Of a stretch of 64,000 nt of DNA, positions 25,999-35,140 are shown in pieces. The stretch comes from Nocardia sp. BSTN01. GTDB taxonomy: Bacteria > Actinomycetota > Actinomycetes > Mycobacteriales > Mycobacteriaceae. Below the pieces are notes generated by a model. It ran no database searches. It had not been told where the DNA came from and saw only the letters and a program-made list of their open reading frames with translations. The first letter of the stretch is position 1. Each line of letters opens with the position of its first letter. The stretch spans positions 62,001 to 126,000 of the forward strand of contig NZ_JADKYP010000001.1 of the NCBI RefSeq assembly GCF_015354405.1, written 5' to 3'. The translations under genes were made by a program, and so were the position numbers.

Positions 25999-26015
25999 AT
26001 GGGGAGAATGGAGTT

Positions 26016-27014
26016 ATGCGTGCCGATCGGTTGGTCTCGCTGGTGCTGCTACTACGCCAGCGAGGCCGAATGACCGCGGACGAGCTGGCCAACGAGCTGG
26101 AAGTGTCCGCCCGCACGGTGCTGCGCGACATCGAGGCGCTGTCCACGGCGGGCGTCCCGGTCTTTGTCGACCGCGGTCGACACGGTGGTTTCTCCCTGCT
26201 TCCAGGGTTTCGCACCCAATTGACCGGGCTGAATCACCATGAAGCCCTCGCCCTGCTCACCGCCGGAACGGGAAGCGGCGAAAAGGCATTCGGGCTCGGC
26301 TCGGCCCTAGCTTCGGCGATGCGCAAGGTGGTCGACGCACTACCTGAAGGCCACCGAGCCACGCTGGACGACGCCACCAAGCGGTTGCTGGTCGAGCCAG
26401 ACACGGACCTACTCTCACGGCGACTGGTCACAGAGCAAGTCGCGAGAGAGGTGATGGACGAAGTCCGTCATGCAGTACTCGCCGGACACAAGCTCCGCTT
26501 CCACTACGCCGCACCCGACAAGACACCTCGCTGGCGCACCGTCGATCCGATCGGACTCGTCACCATCCGAGACCGCACATACCTGCTGGCAACAAAGTCC
26601 GGTGAAGACCGCACGTACAGGTTGTCGCGCATGTTGGCCGCGGAAGAACTTTCCGAACCGGCGGAGCGCCCCGCGCAGGTCGACCTCAACCGAATCTGGG
26701 CAGAGCGAAGTGCACGGTTTCTCTCTGACGGCCACATCCCGGTGCTGGTCAGGGTGAAGTCGGCGCGGCGAGAAGAACTTCTCAACGCCGCGCGCGCTGT
26801 TTGTGCCGAGGAGTCCGAACCAGACGGCTGGATTCGTCTCGAAGTGACATTCGAGGATCTGCGACACGCGGAATGGGCGATCTGGCAATTGGATACCGCT
26901 GCGGAGGCCTTGAACCCCGACGAACTGAGAGTCGCCCTCCGAGAACGTGCTGAAGCCGTTGCGGAACGATACAAGCCCAAGCCACCCGCCGGGACAACCG
27001 ATATCCCCGGTTAG
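26016..27014 (+). CDS. HTH-WYL (YafY-type) transcriptional regulator
   Basis: 332 residues from ATG 26016, behind GGGGAGAATGGAG. N-terminal HTH_11/DeoR-like winged helix (MTADELANELEVSARTVLRDIEAL, about 17-45). The WYL domain is centred on LRFHYAAPDKTPRWRTVDPIGLV and YLLATKSGEDRTYRLSRM (about 160-210), with WYL replaced by TYL. A WCX C-terminal domain follows. These regulators bind nucleotides or other small ligands. The palindrome at 25972 is its likely binding site, and RidA the likely target. Confidence 0.88.
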   Translation: MRADRLVSLVLLLRQRGRMTADELANELEVSARTVLRDIEALSTAGVPVFVDRGRHGGFSLLPGFRTQLTGLNHHEALALLTAGTGSGEKAFGLGSALASAMRKVVDALPEGHRATLDDATKRLLVEPDTDLLSRRLVTEQVAREVMDEVRHAVLAGHKLRFHYAAPDKTPRWRTVDPIGLVTIRDRTYLLATKSGEDRTYRLSRMLAAEELSEPAERPAQVDLNRIWAERSARFLSDGHIPVLVRVKSARREELLNAARAVCAEESEPDGWIRLEVTFEDLRHAEWAIWQLDTAAEALNPDELRVALRERAEAVAERYKPKPPAGTTDIPG

Positions 27015-27136
27015 TACTTCCAGCCACCTGGCGCCGAGGCACGAGAACTGCTTGTTCGAGCGGAGAACAAGATCGTCAGCTCGGGGTGTACCCCAGATCG
27101 ACATTGATTGCCGTGAACTGCGGCGACATCGTCCTG

Positions 27137-27209
27137 TGCCCTCGGCAGGATTCGAACCTGCGACACCCGCTTTAGGAGAGCGGTGCTCTATCCCCTGAGC
27201 TACGAGGGC
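27137..27209 (-). tRNA. tRNA-Arg (anticodon CCU)
   Basis: Read on the minus strand the cloverleaf is complete. Acceptor GCCCTCG pairs with CGAGGGC; D arm GCTC-AGGGGATA-GAGC; anticodon stem CCGCT/AGCGG with loop CTCCTAA (anticodon CCT); T arm GCAGG-TTCGAAT-CCTGC; discriminator A. CCA is not encoded. 73 nt. Reads AGG codons. No att-like duplicate of the 3' end was found nearby. Confidence 0.95.
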
Positions 27210-27226
27210 GTGAACCGGCCGCGACA

Positions 27227-27261
27227 GTGTGAAAGACCCCGTTTCACAACGGGTTTCGCAC
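27227..27261 (-). terminator. Rho-independent-like hairpin after the MpaB-type gene
   Basis: On the minus strand GTGCGAAA-CCCGTT-loop-AACGGG-GTC-TTTCACAC forms an interrupted stem with a 4-nt loop, about 85 bp past the stop of the 27345-28094 gene and just before the tRNA. It would keep that transcript from entering the tRNA. There is no long U-tract. Confidence 0.5.
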
Positions 27262-27344
27262 CTGCCTCGCAGTGGTTCACGGTGCCTGTGCCTCCCGGGG
27301 GTGACGAACAGGCGTGGTCAGTCTAGCGTGTGGCGGGCCGGTGG

Positions 27345-28094
27345 CTAGCTCGCCAGGGTGGCTCGCGCCGAGGGGAGGTAGCGCAGCCAGGACGGGGCGA
27401 CGGCCGCGCCCAGTCGCAGGCCCCTGGCCCAGGACCGGAAGGCGGCGTGGTCGCCGGGTTCCGGGTGGACGCCGAACAGGTCGCGGGCGCGCGGGTGGAG
27501 GACCTCGCGGACGGCGAAGGTGGGGAGGTAGCGAGGGATCCAGGCGGTCGGCCGGATCACTTCGGGGGCGAAGGTTCGTGCTGCCGGACCCAGGCGCAAC
27601 TCCGCGGCGCAGGTCTGTTCGAAATAGTCGACGAATGCGGCCCAGTCCGCCGGCATGGTGCGCGCCGACACCCCGAAGCGGAGGTACCACTCGCAGCATT
27701 CCTCGTAGAGCCGCTCGTGGTCGCGGTCGGAGAGGGGGGCGATGAGCGTGTTGGTGGCGAAGACCAGCGTCTCCACGTACGTGGCGTGCTGGAAGAAGAA
27801 CAGTTCGGGCTTCAGTGCGTGATAGCGCGCGCCGCGGTCGTCCATGCCTTTCACGTGCTGATGCATGCCGAGTATGAAGTGACTGTGGTCGCGGTCCTCG
27901 TAGGCCGCCCGGATGGTCCGCGATACGGTGCGCCGCTTGTGGTACCACAGCCGCATGGGCGGCATGTGTTCGTCGAGCGCGGCGGCGATCGAGGGATGCA
28001 GGATCTGCAGGCCGACCGCCCGGGGTAGAGCCAGCAGGAATCGCCGGTCGCCCACGTAGCGGTGGAGCAGGGAGGTTCGGCCCGCGTTGCCCAT
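27345..28094 (-). CDS. MpaB-type (DUF2236) oxygenase family protein
   Basis: 249 residues, all-helical. Family hallmarks: an early LALPRAVGLQILHPSIAAAL, then MHQHVKGMDDRGARYHAL, and LFFFQHATYVETLVF, whose histidines would hold a b-type heme or iron as in latex-clearing protein and MpaB relatives. The family is common in Nocardia and Mycobacterium and mostly uncharacterised. No signal peptide. GAGAGGGAAACG precedes the ATG. A palindrome lies 48-78 bp upstream. Confidence 0.8.
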   Translation of the reverse strand: MGNAGRTSLLHRYVGDRRFLLALPRAVGLQILHPSIAAALDEHMPPMRLWYHKRRTVSRTIRAAYEDRDHSHFILGMHQHVKGMDDRGARYHALKPELFFFQHATYVETLVFATNTLIAPLSDRDHERLYEECCEWYLRFGVSARTMPADWAAFVDYFEQTCAAELRLGPAARTFAPEVIRPTAWIPRYLPTFAVREVLHPRARDLFGVHPEPGDHAAFRSWARGLRLGAAVAPSWLRYLPSARATLAS

Positions 28095-28141
28095 CGTTTC
28101 CCTCTCGCGCAGGAGGTTCCGGCCGCCGGCGCGGCGGCGTC

Positions 28142-28172
28142 ACTGAAAAGGAGACATGAAAACCTTCTCAGT
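28142..28172. promoter_or_regulatory. Inverted repeat upstream of the MpaB-type gene
   Basis: ACTGAAAAGG-N11-CCTTCTCAGT: 10-bp arms with one mismatch, 48 bp upstream of the start at 28094. MpaB-type genes are often next to TetR regulators, but none is adjacent here, so the binding protein would be encoded elsewhere. Confidence 0.5.
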
Positions 28173-28215
28173 AATTCACGCTCGGGTCAACGGTGCGATC
28201 CGGCGGCGACGCGCC

Positions 28216-29190
28216 TCACCGCGGCAACGACAGGAAATCCTCGACCGGTCGGCGCGGGGTGGGCGGGACGAAAGTGTCGTGGGGTGCCGTGCCCAGGCGG
28301 ATGAGTACCTGGGGTATGCGATCGGGGTCGGGGAGGAGACTGCTGATCGCGCGGACGGCGGCCGGGATTTCGGTGATGTGGGTGAGGGGACAGGTCGCGA
28401 GCCCGGCCGCTGTGGCGGACAGCAGGGCGGTGGACAGGGTTTCGCCGGTCGCCAGCCATTCGTGCGGGGTGTTCTCGGCGGTGCTGAGCACCACCAGGGT
28501 GGCGTGATCGGGTTCGCCGGTGCGGTGCGGACTTCCGGGCGGTATCGGGAAATCGCGGCCGACGTCGACCAGCGCGGCCTCGCGCGCGGTCGGCAGAGCG
28601 GAGGAGGGTATCCCTTCCGGGAGATCGAAATTACCGGTCCACCAGCGCAATTCGTTCTGGTACGGGGTGTCGAACTGCTGCATGGCGGCGGTCTGCTCCG
28701 AGGCGGCGGCGAGCCGCGGACGCACCGAATCGTCGACCGCGTTCAACCGCACACCGTCGATCTCGGCCACCTCACGCAACTGCTGCACCAGCTCCGGCCG
28801 GTCGGGCGCCGACATCGGGAGCCGGTCGGTGCGGCGCGCGCGGATCGCGGCGGCGAGGGTCCGTTCCCGGTCCGACGGCGTGCGCGGCGGTTCGAATTCG
28901 GCGACGGCCAGCAGATCGTGCAGTCCTTCCTCGGGAACGTAGGACACCGCGATCGGATGCCCCTGCTCGGCGAAGGCGATCCGGGCATGGTGCAGATTGG
29001 CGCCGCAGCTGATCACCTCCTGCCGTCCGCTCGGATCGGCCACCTTCAGTTGCCGGGTGGAATCACTGAACAGGTGCAGGCGGGTCCCGTCGAAATCCCA
29101 GCGCCAGGGCTGGGTGTTGTGCACGGACGGGGCGCGGGCGGCCAACTGCAGGGCCGCGACGATGGTCGAACGGTCGGGAACGTGCTGCAT
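28216..29190 (-). CDS. Acg-type FMN-binding nitroreductase family protein
   Basis: 324 residues. Resembles mycobacterial Acg (Rv2032): the N-terminal LAARAPSVHNTQPWRWDF block, a central RRTDRLPM, the WLATGETLSTALLSATAAGLATCPLTH stretch and the late PQVLIRLGTAP strand. Acg-type proteins hold FMN but lack normal nitroreductase activity and are proposed to store the flavin in dormant or stressed cells. RBS GGGAGGCATC. Divergent from a universal stress protein, the same pairing as in DosR-controlled loci; no DosR box was seen between them. Confidence 0.85.
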   Translation of the reverse strand: MQHVPDRSTIVAALQLAARAPSVHNTQPWRWDFDGTRLHLFSDSTRQLKVADPSGRQEVISCGANLHHARIAFAEQGHPIAVSYVPEEGLHDLLAVAEFEPPRTPSDRERTLAAAIRARRTDRLPMSAPDRPELVQQLREVAEIDGVRLNAVDDSVRPRLAAASEQTAAMQQFDTPYQNELRWWTGNFDLPEGIPSSALPTAREAALVDVGRDFPIPPGSPHRTGEPDHATLVVLSTAENTPHEWLATGETLSTALLSATAAGLATCPLTHITEIPAAVRAISSLLPDPDRIPQVLIRLGTAPHDTFVPPTPRRPVEDFLSLPR

Positions 29191-29326
29191 GATGCCTCCC
29201 AGAGCGATATTTCGTCGGGTGCATTCGCCAGAGTATTGCCAGTATCGCAGTTGTCACCATCGCGGCCGGTAGGGTGGGGGTGTCTTCGCCCTGGAACGCT
29301 CGTGAACCGCTCGGAAGGTGGGACGC

Positions 29327-30181
29327 ATGGCCTCGAAGGCGCCCGTGGTGGTGGGAGTCGACAGTTCCGACGACGCGCTGCGGGCCGCGCGCTGGGCCGC
29401 GAATGATGCGGCGCTGCACCGGGTTCCGCTGGAAGTGATCTCGGCGGTGCCGCCGGTTCCGCAGGACCGTGCCGCGGACGAGGGTGTGTGCGCCTACCAT
29501 GAGCGCTCCCGCGAGCAGGCGCAGCGCGCCGTCGCGCAGGCCGCTCGGGTGGCGGCCGATATCGCCCCGGCAATCGATATCGACACCGCCGTCATCGATG
29601 CGCCGATCATTCCCGCATTGCTGTCCCAGGCCGACGAGGCCCGCCTGGTGGTGGTCGGCGCTCGCGGGCTCGGGGCATATCAACGCAGCCTGCTCGGTTC
29701 GGTCAGTACCGCGCTGGTGCGCCACGCTCGCGGCACGGTCGCCGTGGTGCCGGCGGATCCGCTGCTCGGTTCCGAACGTCCGGTGCTCGTCGGATACGAC
29801 GATTCCCCGTGCAGCGCACAGGCTCTCGCGATCGCCGTCGACGAGGCGCGGCGGCGGCAGACCGATCTGGTGGTGGTGCACACCTGGCAGCGGTTCGGCG
29901 ACTACCCCTCCCCGGCGGCCCTGGAAGAGGAGGGCAATCGGCTCCTCGACGCCGCCCTGGCCGCGCACGAGGATCCGGACGAACCGATCGCGGTGCGGCG
30001 GGTCGTCGTCGAGGATCGGCCGGTGCGGCGGATCCTCGACGAATCCGCCGCCGCACAACTCGTCGTGGTGGGCAGCCACGGCAAGGGCGGATTTCCCGGG
30101 ATGACGCTGGGCTCCACCAGTCAGGCGCTGATGCACAGCGTCGAATGCCCGATCGTCATCGCCCGGCCCCGCACCGAATGA
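29327..30181 (+). CDS. Tandem-domain universal stress protein
   Basis: 284 residues, two UspA domains. The first starts PVVVGVDSSDDALRAARWA, ends near 140 and contains GARGLGAYQRSLLGSVSTALVRHA. The second starts VLVGYDDSPCSAQALAIA and ends with GSHGKGGFPGMTLGSTSQALMHSVECPIVIARP. The G-x2-G-x9-G-(S/T) ATP-binding pattern is present in both. Soluble. ATG 29327 is preferred over the GTG at 29318, which lies inside the ribosome site GGAAGGTGGGA. Probably co-regulated with the Acg-type gene in hypoxia or stress, by analogy. Confidence 0.92.
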   Translation: MASKAPVVVGVDSSDDALRAARWAANDAALHRVPLEVISAVPPVPQDRAADEGVCAYHERSREQAQRAVAQAARVAADIAPAIDIDTAVIDAPIIPALLSQADEARLVVVGARGLGAYQRSLLGSVSTALVRHARGTVAVVPADPLLGSERPVLVGYDDSPCSAQALAIAVDEARRRQTDLVVVHTWQRFGDYPSPAALEEEGNRLLDAALAAHEDPDEPIAVRRVVVEDRPVRRILDESAAAQLVVVGSHGKGGFPGMTLGSTSQALMHSVECPIVIARPRTE

Positions 30182-30198
30182 TCAGGCGGTGAGCGTGA

Positions 30199-31134
30199 TC
30201 AAGCGGTGAGTTCGGCCAGCAACTTCCAGGTGCGCAACTGATCGTCCTCGCCGGCGAGATCGGTCTGATGGATCAGCAGTTCGGTGGCACCGGCGTCGAC
30301 ATATGCCCGCAGGCCGCGGGCGACGTGCTCCTCGTCGCCGATCAGCGCCACATCGACCGCGTGCGCGACCCCCTCGCGGTCGAGAACCGCGCGGTAGGAA
30401 TCGAATTGCTCGTAGAACCCCAGCGCCTGCGCCGCGGTCTCGCGCACCTCGTCGGCGCGATCGGTCACCACCGCGACCACACCGGCGACCACCTGCAGCG
30501 GCCGCACCGGATTCGCCGGGCGAGCGCGCTGCAGGGTGGGCACGATATGTGATTCCAGCGTGCGCGGCCCGGCGAGGAACGGCAGCACGCCGTCGCCGGC
30601 CTCGCCCGTGGCCCGCAACGCCAGCGGACCCATGGCGGCCACGAGCAGCGGGATATCGCCGCCGCCGTGCACGGTCGTGGGGATCGGCGGGCGGGCGTAC
30701 ACCCGCTCGCCCTCGACATCGACGGTGCCGTCCTCGATGGCCTGGCGCAGCGCGATCAGATATTCGCGCAGCCGCCGGACCGGCTTGTCCTCCCGGATAC
30801 CGAAGGCCGCCGATTCCAGTGGCGGAGCGCCCAATCCGATGCCCAGCCGGAAGCGGCCACCCGACGCGGCCTGTGCGGTCTGGGCCTGCGACGCGACGAC
30901 CAGCGGATGACGCGGATTGATCGGCACCACGGAGGTGCCCACCCCGATCTCCGGCACGGCGAGTCCGACGACCGCCGCGAGGGTCAGCGCATCGAGATCG
31001 AATTTCTGCCCGAACCACACCGAGCGCACCCCGGTGTGCTGCGCCGCGGTGGCGAGTCGGAGGACCTCGTCGACGTCGTTGACCACGTCGGGCCGCGGCC
31101 ACACCGACACCCCGATCGGAACTGAAAGGCTCAT
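30199..31134 (-). CDS. LLM-class F420-dependent oxidoreductase
   Basis: 311 residues, luciferase-like TIM barrel. Blocks: VRSVWFGQKFDLDALTLAAVVG, GTSVVPINPRHPLVVASQAQTAQAASGGRFRLGIGLG (the LLM signature), and a C-terminal LRAYVDAGATELLIH. Actinobacterial members mostly use F420 instead of FMN; that cofactor is inferred. The start MSLSV matches the usual short N-terminus. Convergent with the universal stress gene (17 bp) and divergent from the M28 peptidase. Confidence 0.87.
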   Translation of the reverse strand: MSLSVPIGVSVWPRPDVVNDVDEVLRLATAAQHTGVRSVWFGQKFDLDALTLAAVVGLAVPEIGVGTSVVPINPRHPLVVASQAQTAQAASGGRFRLGIGLGAPPLESAAFGIREDKPVRRLREYLIALRQAIEDGTVDVEGERVYARPPIPTTVHGGGDIPLLVAAMGPLALRATGEAGDGVLPFLAGPRTLESHIVPTLQRARPANPVRPLQVVAGVVAVVTDRADEVRETAAQALGFYEQFDSYRAVLDREGVAHAVDVALIGDEEHVARGLRAYVDAGATELLIHQTDLAGEDDQLRTWKLLAELTA

Positions 31135-31274
31135 CGGACCGAGGCTAATCCGCGCATCGGGCGATCCCACCGTTGTGCTCGGACGGATCGAAACCGTTGC
31201 CGTGGCGGCCATGTGCGCGTCGCCGCTGTTCGGCCTGCCCGTTTTCTACGGTTTTTCCGGGTTACCATCGCACG

Positions 31275-33512
31275 ATGGGGCGTCGAGTATCGGGTGTGCT
31301 GGCCTTCGCTGTCCTGGTCCTGATCGCGATCGCGACGGCCTGGGAGCAACAACCGCACGGATATCGCGACATCGCGACCCCGGCCGGAGAATTCAGTGCC
31401 GAGCGCGCGCTGGCGACGATTCGGGAGATCGCCTCGCGGCCACATCCCGTCGGCACCGCCGAACACGATCGGGTGCGCGACCACCTGGTGGGGAAACTGC
31501 GAGAACTGGGCCTGGACACCGATGTTCGCTCCGGAGTAGGCAGGTATCCGGTGGATCCACATCGTGCGGTAGCGGTGCTCGGGCAGACCGGAAATATCGT
31601 CGCGCGCTGGCCGGGGCGCGCCGCGACCGGCACCATTTATCTTGTCGCGCATTATGATTCGGTGCCGCCCGGCCCCGGCGCGAACGACGACGGGGTCGGC
31701 GTCGCGACCATCCTGGAGGCGGTGCGCGCGCTGCGGGCGAGCGGACCGCAGCCGCGCAACGATCTCGTGGTGCTGCTCACCGACGCCGAAGAGGTGGGCC
31801 TGCTCGGCGCCGAGGCCTTCGCGACCTCCGGCGGCGCCGATCCGCGCGGCGGTGTGGTGATCAATCACGAGGCGCGCGGCGCCGGTGGTCCACCGATGCT
31901 GTGGCGGATCAGCCATCCCGATGCCGGGCTGATCGGCGTGGTCACCGGGGTACCGCATCCGAACACCGATTCGCTGTCCACGACCCTGGCCGGTGCTCAG
32001 ACCGGGAGCATCACCGATTTCGCGGCGCTCGATCCACGTGGCTTCCGGGTGCTCGACTGGGCCTTCGCCGGCCGGAACGCCTACTACCACAACCCGTTCG
32101 ATGATCCGGACCACGTCGACCTCGCCACCGTGCAGCAATTCGGTGACAACACCACCACCGCGGCGCGCGAATTCGCGGCGCGGGATCTGCGGGCCGCGGC
32201 CGATCAGCCGGATCGCGCGTATTTCCCGCTGCCGTTCGGTGAGCTGGTGGCGTTGCCGCTGTGGGTGGTGGTCGTGGCCGCGGTGGCCTCGGTGCTGCTC
32301 GTGGCCTGGGTGGTGTGGCGGATCCGGCGTACCGGTGAGGCCACGATCGGCCGGACTCTGGGCGCGGCGGCGACCGCGCTGGTGGCGGTTCCGATCGGCA
32401 TGGGCGTCGTCTACGGGTTGTGGACCGCGATCACGTGGATCCGCCCGGAGTACCGCGAGCTGTTCGTCGATCCGTATCGGCCGCAGTTCTACGGCGCGGC
32501 CGTGGTGCTGGCCTGTGTGGCCGTCCTGGCCGCCTGGTACGCCGTGTCGCGGCGGCTGTTCGGGCCCTCCGCGACGGCCGTGGGTGTGCTGTGCGCGGTG
32601 ACCGCGATCGGTGCGGTGGTCACGGCCCTGTCGCCGGCAGCCGGTGTGATGGTGGTGATTCCGGCGCTCGCCGCAGCCGCCGGCGTCGTGCTGACCTTCG
32701 CCGTGCCCGACCGCCTGCGGCTGCCGGTGCTCACTTTGTTCCTCGTCCCGGCGGCGGTATTCGCCGGTGGCACCGCGTACGCGGCGTTGCAGACCGGAAT
32801 CGCCGCCGCCGCATACCTCACCGCGCCCGTGGTGCTGATTCTCGGCGGCTTGTTCACGCTCACTCTGACCCATGCGTGGCCGAGCCGCGGCGGTGTCCTG
32901 GTCCCCGTCGCCGCGGTGGTCCTCACGGTGGCGCTCGCGGCGACCGGAACGATCGTGGACCGGTTCGACGCACGGCATCCGCTGATGTCGCAACTGTCGT
33001 ATGCGCTGGATGCGGACACCCGCGAGGCGCAGTGGATGTCCACCGCGGCACCGGATCGATGGACGCGAGAATTCGTCGAATCCGGTTCTCCGCACGGGGC
33101 ATTCGCGCAACTGTGGACCGACGCGGCGGCCGTCGGCGCCGCCCCGCCGCACGATCTCTCCGGTCCGGCGGCCGATATTCTCTCCGATCGCACCGAGGCG
33201 GATCTGCGCACCGTGCGACTGCGGCTGCGATCCACGCGCGGAGCCACCTCCGTCGCGCTGCGGTATGCCGGGCAGGTCCGCTCACTGACGGTCGCCGGCC
33301 GTGACATCACGCCGGTGCCGCCCGCGGGGTTCCGGTTCTACGCGCCACCCGCCGCGGGGGTCGAGGTCGAGCTCACGGCCCCGGCCGGGCCACTCACCCT
33401 GCGGGCCGTCGATTACAGCTGGCTCCCCGATGCGCATCTCGCCGACCCACCCGCGGACATCTACTACCGGCAGGACAGCACGGTCGCGGTGTTCACCACC
33501 ATCCGGTTGTGA
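31275..33512 (+). CDS. Membrane-bound M28-family zinc peptidase
   Basis: 745 residues. One N-terminal membrane helix, then an M28 peptidase domain (about 40-300) with zinc ligands in VAHYDS, GANDDG, TDAEEVGLLGAEAF, INHEARG and YHNPFDD. About eight further hydrophobic helices lie between 325 and 570, followed by a soluble 170-residue tail. This layout resembles ER aminopeptidase 1 / Fxna-like and bacterial M28 exopeptidases. The catalytic part probably faces outside. Substrate unknown. Confidence 0.85.
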   Translation: MGRRVSGVLAFAVLVLIAIATAWEQQPHGYRDIATPAGEFSAERALATIREIASRPHPVGTAEHDRVRDHLVGKLRELGLDTDVRSGVGRYPVDPHRAVAVLGQTGNIVARWPGRAATGTIYLVAHYDSVPPGPGANDDGVGVATILEAVRALRASGPQPRNDLVVLLTDAEEVGLLGAEAFATSGGADPRGGVVINHEARGAGGPPMLWRISHPDAGLIGVVTGVPHPNTDSLSTTLAGAQTGSITDFAALDPRGFRVLDWAFAGRNAYYHNPFDDPDHVDLATVQQFGDNTTTAAREFAARDLRAAADQPDRAYFPLPFGELVALPLWVVVVAAVASVLLVAWVVWRIRRTGEATIGRTLGAAATALVAVPIGMGVVYGLWTAITWIRPEYRELFVDPYRPQFYGAAVVLACVAVLAAWYAVSRRLFGPSATAVGVLCAVTAIGAVVTALSPAAGVMVVIPALAAAAGVVLTFAVPDRLRLPVLTLFLVPAAVFAGGTAYAALQTGIAAAAYLTAPVVLILGGLFTLTLTHAWPSRGGVLVPVAAVVLTVALAATGTIVDRFDARHPLMSQLSYALDADTREAQWMSTAAPDRWTREFVESGSPHGAFAQLWTDAAAVGAAPPHDLSGPAADILSDRTEADLRTVRLRLRSTRGATSVALRYAGQVRSLTVAGRDITPVPPAGFRFYAPPAAGVEVELTAPAGPLTLRAVDYSWLPDAHLADPPADIYYRQDSTVAVFTTIRL

Positions 33513-33528
33513 ACACCGCGGTGGCGAC

Positions 33529-34995
33529 TCAGGATCCGGCCACGCCCTCGGCATAGTCGGCCGGGTCGAAACGCCGTGTCTTCCATCGGAACAGCAGGGT
33601 GGCGCCGGGCCAGTTGTTGGTGATGCGGCCGGAGGCGTTGCGGTACCAGCTGGAGCAGAAGTTCCACGGCGTATCGGCCAGGCGCTTGCGCAACCAGTCG
33701 TCCCAGGCCTGTTCGGCGGCGGGCTGCGCGGCGAGGAAATGTCCGGGTTCGGCGGACAGATACTCCACCACCTGCCGGATGTAGCGGGCCTGTGACTCCA
33801 GCATGTAGATGATCGAGCCGGAGCCCACATTGGTATTGGGCCCGTACATCATGAACAGATTCGGGAAGCCCGGCACCGACATACCCAGGAAGGCCCGCGC
33901 ACCCTCCGGCGCCCATTCGTCGGACAGTTTGCGGCCGCCGAGACCGTAGATGTGCATCGGCGCGAGGAATTCGGTGCCCTTGAATCCGGTGCCGTAGATG
34001 ATCACGTCCACCGGATGCTCGACGCCGTCGGCGGTGCGGATTCCGTTCTCCGTCACCGCCTCGATGGCGGTGGTCTCCACACTGACATTGGGCTGGGCGA
34101 GCGCGGGAAAGTACTCGTTGGAGAAGAGGCCGCGCTTACATCCGGCGGCGTAATCCGGCGTGAGTTTGGCGCGCAATTCCTCGTCGGGTACGGCGTTGGC
34201 GCGATGCCGGTCGGCGATCGCGATCACCGGATGTTTGATCCACGGCACGTCGGTCAGTGCCAGTGCCATCACCTCGAAGAAGGTCCAGATGGCGAAGCGT
34301 TCGGCCCATCGGCTGGGCGGAAAGTACTTGAACAGCGCGTGATGCAGGCCGGTGTATTCGGTATCGAATTTCGGCAGCACCCAGGCCGCGGAGCGCTGGA
34401 ACAGGGTGAGATGCCCGACGGTCGGCTGAATGGCCGGAATGTATTGGATCGCACTGGCTCCGGTGCCGATGCACGCCACCCGCTTACCGGTGAGATCGAC
34501 GCCGTGGTCCCATTCGGCGGAGTGGAAGGCGGGACCGGTGAAGGTGTCGATACCGGGAATGTTCGGCATCGCCGGACGCGAGAGCTGGCCCACCGCTGGA
34601 ATCAGTATGTCGGCGGTGAGGGTTTCGCCGTCGGCGGTGCGTATCTGCCAGACACCGCGCACGGCATCGAATTCCGCATCGGTGACCTCGATGCCGAAGC
34701 GGATCTTGCGCGGCAGATCGTGCTTCTCGGCGACCGCGCGCATATACGCGTGGATGTCGCGCTGCTGTGAAAAGCGGCGCGGCCAGTCGGATTTGGGTTC
34801 GAACGACCACGAGTACAGCGGCGAGGGCACATCGCAGGCCGCGCCCGGATAGGTGTTCTCGCGCCAGACGCCGCCGAGATCGCCGGCCTTCTCGACGATG
34901 GTGAAATTGTCGATACCGGCGCGCTGCAATTCCAGCGCCATGCCGAGGCCGGCGAATCCGGCGCCGATGATCACGATGGACGGCGTGGCAGTCAT
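33529..34995 (-). CDS. Flavin-binding monooxygenase (Baeyer-Villiger type)
   Basis: 488 residues. N-terminal FAD fold IVIIGAGFAGLGMALEL. The Baeyer-Villiger fingerprint is near FTGPAFHSAEWDHG (FxGxxxHxxxW-D, canonical P replaced by D). The NADPH fold is CIGTGASAIQYIP, and the second GxG region is IYGTGFKGTEFL. Likely converts a ketone, possibly a steroid or fatty ketone, to an ester; substrate not predictable. Convergent with the M28 gene. Weak RBS. Confidence 0.88.
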   Translation of the reverse strand: MTATPSIVIIGAGFAGLGMALELQRAGIDNFTIVEKAGDLGGVWRENTYPGAACDVPSPLYSWSFEPKSDWPRRFSQQRDIHAYMRAVAEKHDLPRKIRFGIEVTDAEFDAVRGVWQIRTADGETLTADILIPAVGQLSRPAMPNIPGIDTFTGPAFHSAEWDHGVDLTGKRVACIGTGASAIQYIPAIQPTVGHLTLFQRSAAWVLPKFDTEYTGLHHALFKYFPPSRWAERFAIWTFFEVMALALTDVPWIKHPVIAIADRHRANAVPDEELRAKLTPDYAAGCKRGLFSNEYFPALAQPNVSVETTAIEAVTENGIRTADGVEHPVDVIIYGTGFKGTEFLAPMHIYGLGGRKLSDEWAPEGARAFLGMSVPGFPNLFMMYGPNTNVGSGSIIYMLESQARYIRQVVEYLSAEPGHFLAAQPAAEQAWDDWLRKRLADTPWNFCSSWYRNASGRITNNWPGATLLFRWKTRRFDPADYAEGVAGS

Positions 34996-35104
34996 AGTCG
35001 AAGAGTAGGGCGCGGGACGGCCGTTTCCGAGAGATCAGCGGCCAACGAATCAATATTTCCGGCCATGCCGCGACTGCCGCGCGGGACCGGATATGCGACT
35101 CCGC

Positions 35105-35134
35105 TGGACAGTTCCGGCCCGGCGAACCTACTAT
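35105..35134 (+). promoter_or_regulatory. Sigma-70-like promoter candidate
   Basis: -35 TGGACA at 35105-35110 and -10 TACTAT at 35129-35134, spacer 18 bp, in an unusually AT-rich patch. Predicted transcription start near 35141. Confidence 0.45.
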
Positions 35135-35140
35135 CTATAG

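Noticed and set aside
21052-27136. Genomic island ending at tRNA-Arg
   Set aside because: The tRNA is a tempting integration site, but there is no integrase, no second copy of the tRNA 3' end and no mobile-element gene.
29191-29326. DosR box between the Acg-type and universal stress genes
   Set aside because: The gene pairing suggested it, but no GGGACT-type palindrome is present.
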